Origin: Primula veris
Taxonomy: Eukaryota > Streptophyta > Magnoliopsida > Ericales > Primulaceae
Assembly: GCA_963682055.1 (NCBI GenBank)
Contig: OY821741.1
Location: forward strand, 7,447,501-7,511,500
Reading direction: 5' to 3'
Length of the DNA: 64,000 bases
In this document: positions 46,781-56,993 of the stretch, piece by piece
Position numbering within the stretch: position 1 is the first letter of the stretch
How the letters are laid out: each line of letters starts with the position of its first letter
Notes under the pieces: model-generated
What the model was told of the DNA's origin: nothing
Seen by the model: only the letters and a program-made list of their open reading frames with translations
Database searches by the model: none
Position numbers and translations under genes: made by a program

Positions 46781-47965
46781 AAAAAAATATCCATTTAGTT
46801 GTTTTGTATGATGTCCATATATCATTTACTATTAAGAAAGACATATACCTGCCACCAACAATTGACATATGTTAGATACAAAATGGATTAACGTTATATA
46901 TAGTGACATTTGACCCACATAAAAGTGAGAACTAAATAACGAAATTTACTGGTCAAAAGTAGGATTATAGAGATCTAAAGACAGAAATATGATTACAAGA
47001 AATATATTTCATTTCCTCCTTGTCTTTTTTTTGAAAATTGAAATGAGTAATACAGAACACATTGTTATAAATTAAGGATCCATTTGGTGAACTAAACAGG
47101 TAAAGATGAAAAAATATGAAACTTTAATGCGCAAGTAAAGGTATATGCATCTTAAAGAACTTGTCTTAATTTATGAGACTTATATCTCCCAAAATTGTTG
47201 AGAAAAAAATTCCAATTATTCGAAATTTAAAAGACAAAGAAAGAGTTTTCTAATTAGTCTGATTTTTTGTTTTGGTAATGTTCCAAATATAATTTTAGGT
47301 TTAGCAGAAACTCGCCATCGATTGACCACCACGTAAAAAGCTCTTGATTTCCATTTTCTTCGCAATTCACAAAGTATATATATTAGCTTAATTATTTATT
47401 TATAAAAAAAAGTTAAGCATATATATTAAACAGAAATTATGAAGGGATCACACATTGAGTAAATTAAACTAACTTCTCACCGGTTTATGAAAATTATGAT
47501 AAAATCGAATGCGGTAGTCATATAATTTGTACCTTAATTCAAATCAAAAATATATTTAGTATGATGCAAAACAAAGAATAACCAACAAATGGGGTCAGAT
47601 CCCGAATGTTATCACTTTGTTATTTTATTGAAAATTTGTCTAAATCACCAAAATAAGGTCATGCGTTTTTGCACCTCAACAATAACTAAAAATAATACAC
47701 ATGCGATTGATCAACACTATTATAACCAAATCCTAAATTTGTTATTCCTTTTCCACTGATATTTTATACGATCCTTTCTTTCTAATACTCTATGATTTTG
47801 TTTTTCATATAATAGAAGACACTAACATTTTTTTCTTAAGATTTTAATTAAAATACATTTAAAAATAATACACTTTCGTCTATTTTTTTCATCCAAATAA
47901 GATGGACCCCGGATCCGCTCACTCCTTAGTGTCTCCATCTTGTTCCATTTCTACTCTTCTTTTCC
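46781..47965. other. Intergenic, nothing recognised
   Basis: AT-rich; no supported gene or delimited repeat. Confidence 0.55.
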
Positions 47966-48209
47966 TATGCCCTCCATCTCAAAATAATAGTCCACTATAA
48001 AACCACGTGCAAAGTTTGACCGGTCAAGAACTTCTATCAAAATTATAGAAATTAAAATTTTTAAAATTTAATCATATATAGTTCAAAAGTTAAATTACAT
48101 TGTTAAAATTTAAAAAAATTTATTTCGGCAATTTTGATACATGTTTTTTTACCATTCAAACTTTACACGTGATTTCGTAGTGGAATATTATTTTGGTACG
48201 GATGTAGTA
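47966..48209. mobile_element. Stowaway MITE, core family copy 3
   Basis: TA-flanked. Left TATGCCCTCCATCTCAAAAT and reverse-complemented right TACTACATCCGTACCAAAAT are inverted repeats; interior 'tttgaccggtcaagaacttc' as in the other copies. Confidence 0.88.
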
Positions 48210-48771
48210 TTATTTTGTCAATTCTGATTACCATATATTTTTGTAAAAAAAATAAATCAAAATACATAAAAACAATTTATTTTTTGTTAAGTTGTTTTTA
48301 TCAAAATTAGGTGGAATGCAGCCATTAATTGTCCCATCTGGTGACTTCTATGATTTTTCATAGTCATTTTCTTGCATAACATGGGACAAACTATATTTTT
48401 TTTTATAGTTAGACTAACACTACATTGTTTTCATAATAAATGATTATATTTTTTCTAATTCTTTTAATAAATTCTAGTTTTATTTATTTATAACTTGAAA
48501 CCAAAAAAAGTTTGTAAAAAAGTAAGCATTTATATATTTTTTTAAATTATATCTCTTTAAAATGTCAAATAATGCCAATTATATAAACAGTTAAATTATC
48601 AAAAAGTTATGAAAACATGAAAATCAAATATTTTTTTTAAAACTAGCTATTAAGAAAATGAGATGAAATCATTGACTTAAAAAAAAACACCAAAAATTTA
48701 ATAATAATTTTACCAGTGGAAACAAGGTATAATTAAGAAAACTATAAAAATAAATATAGTTAGACTATCCT

Positions 48772-48963
48772 CACTAAAAAAAATACCCAAATAGCGACGG
48801 GATTAGTGACGGTATTTTTTGTTACGAACTTATTAACGACGGTTTTTGTGACGGTTTTGTGTCAGTTTAGTCAATTTGCGACAGATTTGTGACAGTTTTT
48901 TAAATTAGCGACAGGCTTGTGACAGCTTTTGATTCTCAGTAAATCAAATATTATTTTGTAGTT
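48772..48963 (+). mobile_element. CACTA MITE, family A copy 7
   Basis: Starts CACTAAAAAAAATACCC and ends TTATTTTGTAGTT. Interior closely matches copies 2 and 5. Flanks cct/cgt do not match well. Confidence 0.85.
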
Positions 48964-49356
48964 CGTGTTTCATTTTATCAAATTCACATTTACCATAATT
49001 TTTATTTCAAATTCCAAGAAGATGAAAGATTATAGTGATTGGTTTAGTGTTAATTTCTGAGTGCTCTTCCGGCGCTCGTGCTGGGTGCGTTTTTTGTCTA
49101 TTTATTTATCACCTGTCAGCGTTACACACGCTTTTTTTATTTTTATTCTTAAATTCTTATTATTATTATTACTACTAATATCTAGCCTGGATATTTATCA
49201 TTATTAGTATACAGTCAAACATTTGCTTACATAATATTACTCAATATGTGACAAACTCATAAGTTTATACACCCTGTTCCACCACATTTCATTTTGGACC
49301 AACCCTAAATCTGTTGAGGCCGGCACTGTTACAAGCCAGCAAACTTTGTGAATTTA

Positions 49357-49655
49357 GGGTGTGTTTGTAACCCGAAAACGTTGCGGGAAAAGAAAAAAAA
49401 TGAAAATTAACATGAAATGATCATTTTTCACTCACGTGTTTGAAAGATTGGGAAAACAAAAGAAAATAAGGGGAAGAGAGAGCTAGTATCGGTTTTATCA
49501 TTTGTTTTCTTTTTACTCAAATTTTGAACGTAAAATAGTTTTTCTTATCTAGACACAAAAACTTTCCCATACTTTATTTTATTTTATTTTTCATTGGTTT
49601 TGTTATGAAAGTCATTTTTGTTTTTCCATCCATTTTTCATGTTATAAACACACCC
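49357..49655. mobile_element. Tourist-like (PIF/Harbinger) MITE
   Basis: 299 bp with inverted ends GGGTGTGTTTGTAAC/GTTATAAACACACCC and perfect TTA target duplications (49354-49356, 49656-49658). Both are diagnostic of Tourist/Harbinger elements. Confidence 0.9.
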
Positions 49656-49658
49656 TTA

Positions 49659-51217
49659 GAGTATTTTTAAAATAGGTTTAAGAAAAATATTTCAATCCGT
49701 AATTTACAATGTAATTATTTAGTTTACGTTCGTTATTTGTTGCGCGTCGCGGGTATTTGAAATTTCAATAGTTAATGACATCCTCGTACGGTTAAATTAT
49801 AGAAAAAATGATGAAAATATACATATTATTGTTACTTAATTAAAAAAAACTCGTACTCTAAAACACTTTTAAACATTAGTATAGTGTCGTCTCAAATATT
49901 TTGGAAGCCACAATCTATTTTAATTAACAAATAGGCATTTACTATGCCCATGTTTGTACTATAGACTATTCATTAACAATTACAAATTATGTAAACAAAC
50001 ATCACTTAATATAGATTTCCGGTATACATTTTTTTTAATCGAAAGATCCCATCATAATCCATTAAAATCAAAATTAAACATGGCGCCATTATTTCACAAA
50101 ACACAGTACTCGAAAGGGCAGCTAAGCTATTTTATGGCCAACACATAAAACCAAAACGAGACAACACAACCCAAAAAGGGTTAATCTAATCTTTGGCCAC
50201 CATTAAACTTTAAAAAACGGGTACAGTTTAACCAAATAAACTCATAAAATCAAGCAGTATACTTAATATTAGACACTATATTATTCCGCAAACTAACTAA
50301 TAAATAACTAATAAATGCAGAAAATCATACTAAAAGTAACGATCGCTAACATAGATAGATGTTAAATAGATTTATAGATCCAAATATGACCATCAACTAC
50401 TATGAACTTTATTTGATTTTTTTGTTATACTGAAAAAGAAAGAGCAAAAACAATCATGTTTTATAAAATTAAGACCAGATAGATGAGTTTCTCTGTATTT
50501 TAACTAAAAATGTAGAAACAAAACAACATATATTGAAAAATATAAGGACCTTTGATTAAATTATGACAAGTGAATTCTCTTTTTTCTATCATGCCGCAGG
50601 AGTTGGTAAACAAAGTTTGATTCTTTATAGATTTTATTTGTTTTTTAAGCTATATAGTTAATGTATGTTTTTTTTAAATATCCTTATAAAATTGGTGGCT
50701 CCAAATCTATGCTTGAATTGGGGTTCTGAGCCGTTCCTAATTAGTACATATATACTACATGATGTTACTTCTTTTAATTCTTTGATTTTTAATTTTGATA
50801 CTCACCAATGATACATCATATGTAACAAATCTTAAACAATACTTGAAAATCAGAGATTTTAGAAATTACGTATGTTTTTTTATACTAAGTAATGATTTAA
50901 ATGACAGTTTTTGTGGTTGGGCAATGGTTTATTTTGAGTACTATTTTTAGTTTTATGAGATGTTTGTAACCATTTCCCATTAAAAATGGTGTTTGACTTA
51001 TATTGGTTATTGATGTATAGAAGAATGTAATTTATTTTAGAATAATGGTCAAAATAAATAAATAGGTTTTATGATAATATGAAAGGTGGTGTGACATAGC
51101 TTTTCTCCACCAGGAAAAGGATATCCTCTAAATGTAGTCGCCACATGCCACAAATAGTCACTTTTTTTACTTTTTCAAGTTTAGTTAGTTTAAAACGTAG
51201 GAGTAATTACTAGTAAA
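49659..51217. other. Intergenic, nothing recognised
   Basis: No supported gene; a CG-rich word near 49740 (gttgcgcgtcgcgggta) may be a fragment of a repeat end. Confidence 0.5.
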
Positions 51218-51410
51218 CACTACAAAATAATGTTTGATTTAGTGAGAGTCAAAAGTTGTCACAAGCCTGTCGCTAATTTAAAAAGCTGTCGCAAATCTGT
51301 CGCAAATTGACTAAACTGTCACAAAACCGTCACAAAAACCGTCGCTAATAAGCTCGTAATAAAAAATACCGTCACTAATCCCGTCGGTATTTGAGTATTT
51401 TTTTGTAGTG
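51218..51410 (-). mobile_element. CACTA MITE, family A copy 8
   Basis: 193 bp, starting CACTACAAAATAATG and ending TTTTTTTGTAGTG, flanked by perfect AAA duplications (51215-51217, 51411-51413). Intact ends on both sides. Confidence 0.93.
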
Positions 51411-51455
51411 AAACTCATTTCCTCTTTTATAAAAACGGGGTTTCCGTTTTTCAAT

Positions 51456-51503
51456 TCCCGCATTCGTATCTCGTTTTTCAATTCCCGCATTCGTATCTCG
51501 TTT
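51456..51503. repeat. Short tandem duplication
   Basis: 'tttttcaattcccgcattcgtatctcg' occurs twice in direct succession just after the CACTA MITE. Confidence 0.85.
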
Positions 51504-51727
51504 TTTATTATTTAACGTGTAAATTTTGAGATAATTTATATTTTTCATGATTAAGGAGTCCGTTTCCAGTTTTATTTCCCGCTTCCATTTTCTCTCTTTA
51601 CAAATGGTCTAAACATCAATAATTTAATTATTATGGTTAACTATCTTCAACAAGCGAAGTTCCAAAACAAAGCTCACATGATTTGTTGTATTTTTAAATA
51701 AGATCTTGGTCTATAGATTTTTTTAAC

Positions 51728-52212
51728 GGAAAAAAATACATTTAATATCCCAAACTATAGTACGGTTAACGATTTGGGTACCGATCTTTCAAATTTTCCA
51801 ATTTAGATACCACACTATAATAAATTTCCAATTTAGGTACCACCGTCTTAATAAATCACAAAATTATGTCACGTGACATTTGACAAACATTAATTTGATA
51901 TGCTAATTTGACAATTTTGCACAAAAATATGTCATCCTAAAAAAACGTTTAGCATATAATCTAAAATTTTGTTATTTGTGAAATTGGGGAAAATATTTTT
52001 ATAGGATGACATATTTTTATGCAAAATTGTCAAATTAGCCTCTCAAATTAATGTTTGTCAAATGTCACGTGACGTGATTCCGTGATTTATTTAGACGGTG
52101 GTACCTAAATTGAAAATTTATTATAGTGTGGTACCTAAATTGAAAAATTTGAAAGGTAGGTATCCAAATCGTTAAAAACAGATAGTTTGATGTACTAAAC
52201 TTATAAAACCCT
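51728..52212. mobile_element. Foldback element with long inverted arms, 485 bp
   Basis: Left arm 51728-51935 and right arm 52000-52212 are inverted copies ('aatttaggtaccacc', 'gtcacgtgacatttgacaaac', 'ttgacaattttgcacaaaaatatgtcatcc' and their complements). The layout and the 'aattt.ggtacc' units recall 6090-6510, possibly a non-autonomous Mutator family. No matching 9-bp flanks were seen. Confidence 0.75.
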
Positions 52213-52941
52213 TTTTTTTAACTAACAGTGGGAATACTCCACCTTTTTATCTATTAATTATGAAATAAAAAGGGAAGGTGGGGGGACAATAAAACAAAGA
52301 GTATCAAATACGATAGTTGTCAAAGATACAAGATTGAAAAACAAATAAAGAAAACTTAACATGTTAAATAGAAATCTTTTAACGTCTTGATATAATTATT
52401 TGAAGGATCAATGGTTACAAACATCGATTTCCAAGGGATAAAGCTTTTTTGAAATGGATTACAAGGAAAACATCTTTCATAGATTTCCAAATAAAGCATG
52501 AGATCTTAAACAAGTAAAATCATGAGGTGTTTGGTCGAAGGGGGATCGTTGAAAGAGTACTCTTAGAGAAGGCTGAACTAGGTTTCATTGATGTTGATGA
52601 CAACATTTAACTTGTAACTAGCGAGTTAATAAGTCACATCCCGTTGTGGGGGGATTTAGTAATCCTTAAGGGAGTTTAAAAGGATCTCCGGGCAAAAGTG
52701 ATTGAAAATAATGACCAACATAAGACAGCTAATGTTCAAGTACTTGCGGGAAAGACTATAGTTTACATAATGTGCGCTCTGCCTAAGCTACGGTTACATA
52801 GGATTGGAAGACTTTTCATATATGGGTTAGGATTTACTATAAACGGAAACGATGAATGTGGCGAGTATTTTTTGAAAAGTTTTATTTTCTAGAGTTCAGT
52901 AATTGTAGGACAGCAGGTAAAGAGAATGCAAACTCAACTTC
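52213..52941. other. Intergenic, possible old transposon debris
   Basis: Composition is slightly less AT-rich than the neighbours and there is a 64-codon frame at 52698, but no domain is recognised. Confidence 0.4.
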
Positions 52942-53144
52942 CACTATAAGAAAAAATGTATATAACAACACTTCAATTACAATTTATCTGATATTATTCG
53001 GCTTGTTTGTGAAATTTAGTAACAGTATAGTAACAGAAACTGTTGCTAAATGTTGATAAATATTGATATGCTGTTACTGAATTTTCTGCAACAAGCCGTA
53101 TAGTAACTGACCGGTTGTTGTTATCATGTTATTTTATTGTAGTG
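52942..53144. mobile_element. CACTA MITE, family B copy 1
   Basis: 203 bp, starting CACTATAAGAAAAAATG and ending TATTTTATTGTAGTG, flanked by perfect TTC duplications. Palindromic interior with 'aatttagtaacagtatagtaac' and 'ttctgcaacaagccgtatag' words shared with copies 2 and 3. Confidence 0.92.
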
Positions 53145-53821
53145 TTCCATAGCTATGAAGTAATAGTAGCTCGATTTTAGAGATATTTAGCTGGATTTTG
53201 TGAAATTTTTCATGGACAAGAAGAGCTCTGAAAGTGCTCTATTTTTTTACAAAGATAAGAACTTTAATGAAATTGATAGTGGTGAAGATGAACATGGGTG
53301 TTGTTCTGATGGCAATGGTGGGATTTGATTTTTGCTTAGAGTATTGTTATGTATGTATCGAGAAATCCTGTTTAAATGAAAAAAATTGGATCTTTAATAA
53401 TTAAAAAAAGTATATGAATACAAGAAAAAAGCATTGTTGGTTTGAGTAGACTTATATGCCTTATGCAAAGAGTAAAAAATGTTGAACTAAACTTAATTTA
53501 ACCTTGCAATGGTATGGATACTCCTCTCTTTTTTAAAGAGGGTCCTCTTCTATTGGTAACTTAGCATAAAGAATCATAATAGTGATCTGTTGAGCTGGTC
53601 CTTCTTCTAATATTTTATATACAGTAAAACATTTATAAATTAATAATGTCGGGATCGTAAAAAAATATTAATTTACAAAGATTTTAATTAATGGATAAAT
53701 TAATAATTATTATTTTAAAGAGATTTTATTGATTGAACGATTAATGTTTACCGAGCGACAATAACAAATTATTTTCGACACTGCAAAATTCGTTCGGTTA
53801 ATAAAGTTTCAATTAACAGAT

Positions 53822-54212
53822 GAAACCACTATTAATAAAGATATTTATGAACTTGAAAAAATGATTGATTGTCCAGATTATCTCAATAAAACGGATGTCA
53901 ATGGGTTGTTAGATTACTCATGTGAAATTGATACATGTTTCACTACAAGAAAAAGTTCATTTACCAACCGTTTACTTTTTGAAAAATGTTGGTAAACCGA
54001 GTGTCACTAAATTTTAGCAACAGTTTGGCAACAAATTAGTTGTTATTCTGTTGTTAAAATTTAGCGACACTCACTTTAGCAACAGTTTTTAAAAAGAAAA
54101 CTGATAGTAAATGAACTTTTTTTTGTAGTGTTTAAAGGCCAATAACTTTAAAGAAATTATGAATATTGTATTTGGTAACAAAAAAGAAGATGAAGTTGAA
54201 CATGATACTTGA
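53822..54212 (+). pseudogene. Remnant of a pogo/Tigger-like transposase C-terminus
   Basis: An open reading of 41 codons (starting DETTINKDIYELEKMID) runs into the CACTA MITE at 53941 and continues in the same frame beyond it, if the MITE and one TTT target copy are ignored, to a TGA at about 54210. A further open stretch follows to about 54360. The acidic, helical sequence resembles the tail of plant pogo/Tigger-like transposases. No catalytic DDE residues or DNA-binding domain remain. The assignment rests mainly on the surrounding pogo-type ends. Confidence 0.5.
53941..54130. mobile_element. CACTA MITE, family C copy 2, nested in the pogo element
   Basis: 190 bp, starting CACTACAAGAAAAAG and ending TTTTTTTTGTAGTG, flanked by perfect TTT duplications. 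Palindromic interior with 'agtgtcactaaattttagcaac'-type words as at 21322-21489. Confidence 0.93.
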
Positions 54213-54613
54213 AGATAATACCGCACATTTGAAATTAGTCACGCGAAAGTAAACATTTATCGCGTCTATAACTCTTATTTGGTGCAGTTCGAAAAGACTA
54301 TATCAAACATTTTGGATACCATTAGAAAAATTATGGATGTAATTCAAGTAAATTTAAATTTTAAGAAAAAATAAACGACTTTAAAATTATACGTCACTAA
54401 GTCGTCCTAGTAATGTTTGTTATTTTAAATAATTATTAATTTATGATTTTATCGGGACAAATATTTATATAACGATTTTCAGAAAATTTATTATCTTATT
54501 AATTTATCGAAATTACTGATTATTTACACTGGGCCAAGTCGGGACCGGGAAAAATTATTATTTTAAAGAGTTTATTAATTTAACGAGTATTAATTTAGAG
54601 AAGTTTTACTGTA

Positions 54614-55230
54614 TATCATGAGTTTTTACCTTTTCACCATTTTTAGAGATATTAACTACTTTTCACTTTTTTCTTCTATTATTTCCAGCATACCTCCTCT
54701 GTTTACTATAAAAAATATAGATCTTCAATAGACTCATCTTCATCATACTCATATTGAATTTCTTGAATTTTCGATCCATAACCAATTTATAAGAAACTCT
54801 TTATGGTTCTCTCAAATTGTATAATTTATAATTAATGTATTTGGATCTCTAATGCATATTTTCTAGGGAACAAGAGAAACAGTTGTGTTTCATGACTTGA
54901 CATAATTCATCTCAATTGAGACTAAAACTTGTAACTCAAGGAATTTTGCTTGCTCTATTACAAAAAAATATTATTTAGTAGTCTTTTCTTTAGGATCTCG
55001 ACTACAACTTTGCATTGGTGTAAAATTATCTTATTTGTTTGAAATTTCTAGTTGCCCTTTTTTTATTTATTAAACTCTTCCACACTCATATTGCCTTTTG
55101 AGATCCCTTCACTGGCATTCCCTTGATTTACCAAACTTGTTATAAAACATTTGAATGTGTCACATAGGTTGATGAACTATTAATTCTTAATACTTAGGGG
55201 TTTGAATATGTGGCAACAAAAATTTACATT
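54614..55230. other. Intergenic, nothing recognised
   Basis: AT-rich; no supported gene. Confidence 0.55.
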
Positions 55231-55432
55231 CACTGCAACAAAATAAGCGTATAGCAACAATTGCTCTGTTACTATATAACGTGTTATAGAAAATTCAGCA
55301 ATAGTATACTAACGGTTATCAGCACTTAGCAATAGAAATTGTTGCTATACTATTGCTAAATTTCAGCAACAAGTCGTATAGTATTAGACAACCTGTAACT
55401 AAACTGTTGCTATATGTATATTTTTTGTAGTG
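55231..55432. mobile_element. CACTA MITE, family B copy 2
   Basis: 202 bp, starting CACTGCAACAAAATAAG and ending TATTTTTTGTAGTG, flanked by perfect ATT duplications. Interior reiterates 'agcaacag/ttgctata' motifs. Confidence 0.92.
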
Positions 55433-55629
55433 ATTATTCATAAACACATGATACACATTTAGTAACATTATCAAGCATGATGATCCTATTACCAATCTTG
55501 TATTTATTCCCGAAGGTGGCTCTCCAAATATAGTTAAATCGTCATTCAGTTCAAAAGACAAAGCAAGGGTGAATCCAAGTACTTCATCGTTTTCAATTAA
55601 TTGTCTTTTAGGAAATTAGGTGAAATTTT

Positions 55630-55814
55630 GAGCTACTTATAGCATGTATCAAAACTGTCGAAATGAAAATTTTTAAAACTAAATCATATAATTTAATGTC
55701 TGAACTATATGATTAACTTTTAAAAAAATTTATTCCGATAATTTTAATACAAGTTATTGACCGGTCAAAATTGCACGTAATTTCGTAATGGACAATTAAT
55801 TGGGAACGAGGAGT
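55630..55814. mobile_element. Stowaway MITE, core family copy 4 (left end degraded)
   Basis: The right end AATTGGGAACGAGGAGTA and interior 'ttattgaccggtcaaaattg' match the family; the left terminus is eroded. Confidence 0.75.
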
Positions 55815-56292
55815 ATACGACAAGAATGGGTAAGTGTCCATCCTTTGATTTTGAGATTATAAATTACCAAAATACTCTTTAATTTTTTTGAATTAAATGT
55901 TTGTTTATATATATACATAGTACTATCATAGGAGAAAATCTGTAGAAGTAGAGTATAGGCTTTTTGGAATATACTTTCATGATTTCATCATCAGTGGATA
56001 GTCCCACGTGTTGTAATATTGGGAATACAAAATCACAAAAACACAAAAAAAAAATTATGCTTAAAAAAATTATATGTATTCTTAATTTATGATATTTTCG
56101 TATTTTATTTAAGTTTTGCCCCTCCATTTTTTTAAATTCTAGATTTGCCACTGAAGACAAATGCTTATTTTTTTCCTTTGCGGGACTTGATTCTGAATCT
56201 TGTGATGAGAAAAGTGTCCAATGTTTCCAAAATCCCAGTATAATATCAAAAGTCGCAATAAATTTTAAGCAAGACTATCATGTCTTGTCTTG

Positions 56293-56482
56293 CACCCGCA
56301 TAACAACAGTTTAGTTACAGTTTGTCTGATACTATACGGCTTGTTGCTGAAATTTAGCAACAGTATAGTAACAATTTATGTTGCTAAGTGCTGATAACTG
56401 TTACTATACCGTTGCTGAATTTTCTGCAACAAGCCATATAGTAACAAACTAATTGTTTTTATCCAGTTATTTTCTTATAGCG
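56293..56482. mobile_element. CACTA MITE, family B copy 3
   Basis: 190 bp, flanked by perfect TTG duplications (56290-56292, 56483-56485). The 5' end reads CACCCGCATAACAAC, about 13 bp shorter than copy 1; the 3' end is TTTCTTATAGCG. Interior matches copy 1 closely. Confidence 0.88.
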
Positions 56483-56613
56483 TTGATAGAGTAATTTTCT
56501 TGTGAAATAGATTTGAGGCAGTTGAGACATTACATTTAATCTGTTATAAAAATTTTAATAAGAGAACGATCAATACTCTAAATTTTGTATTATGTAACAT
56601 TACACTAACAAAT

Positions 56614-56778
56614 TACTCCATCGATTTCGAATTATTTGTCCTTCTTTCTCTTATGGAAATTTTCATTGTTTATACATTTTTACAAAATCAACTAGAAACT
56701 ATTTATGCAATATTGTTCCTATTTTACCATTCCTTTTCTTTTTTAACATGTAGACAAATCATTAAGTCCATGTCTATA
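56614..56778. mobile_element. Possible Stowaway MITE, degraded
   Basis: The left end TACTCCATCGATTTCGAATT is a good Stowaway terminus; the right side 'gacaaatcattaagtccatg' is a weak inverted match. Confidence 0.45.
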
Positions 56779-56797
56779 AAACATTATACTGTCAAAA

Positions 56798-56990
56798 CTC
56801 TACAAAATAATGTTTGATTTAGTGAGAGTCAAAAGCTGTCACAAGCCTGTCGCAAATTGACTAAACTGTCAAAAAACCGTCACAAATTAACTAAATTGTC
56901 ACAAAGCCGTCACAAAAACCGTCGTTAATAAGCTCGTAACAAAAAATAGCGTCACTAATCCCGTCGCTATTTGATTATTTTTTTGTAGTG
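56798..56990 (-). mobile_element. CACTA MITE, family A copy 9
   Basis: 193 bp, starting CTCTACAAAATAATG and ending TTTTTTTGTAGTG, flanked by perfect AAA duplications (56795-56797, 56991-56993). One internal 'actaaactgtcaaaaaaccgtcacaaa' block is repeated relative to other copies. Confidence 0.9.
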
Positions 56991-56993
56991 AAA

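Larger units (their letters stand above)
53622..54611 (+). mobile_element. Pogo/Emigrant-like (Tc1-mariner) element, 990 bp
   Basis: Inverted ends CAGTAAAACATTTATAAATT and (reverse complement) CAGTAAAACTTCTCTAAATT, flanked by TA on both sides (53620-53621, 54612-54613). These match the Emigrant/Lemi1 pogo-type ends of plants. Inside, 'attaatttaacga'-type subterminal words repeat near each end. It keeps a short remnant of a coding region (53822-54360) and is split by a CACTA MITE. Confidence 0.88.

Noticed and set aside
2342..56990. CRISPR-like array of dispersed 190-bp repeats
   Set aside because: Copies are kilobases apart, in both directions, with transposon ends and target duplications; a plant nuclear genome has no CRISPR arrays.
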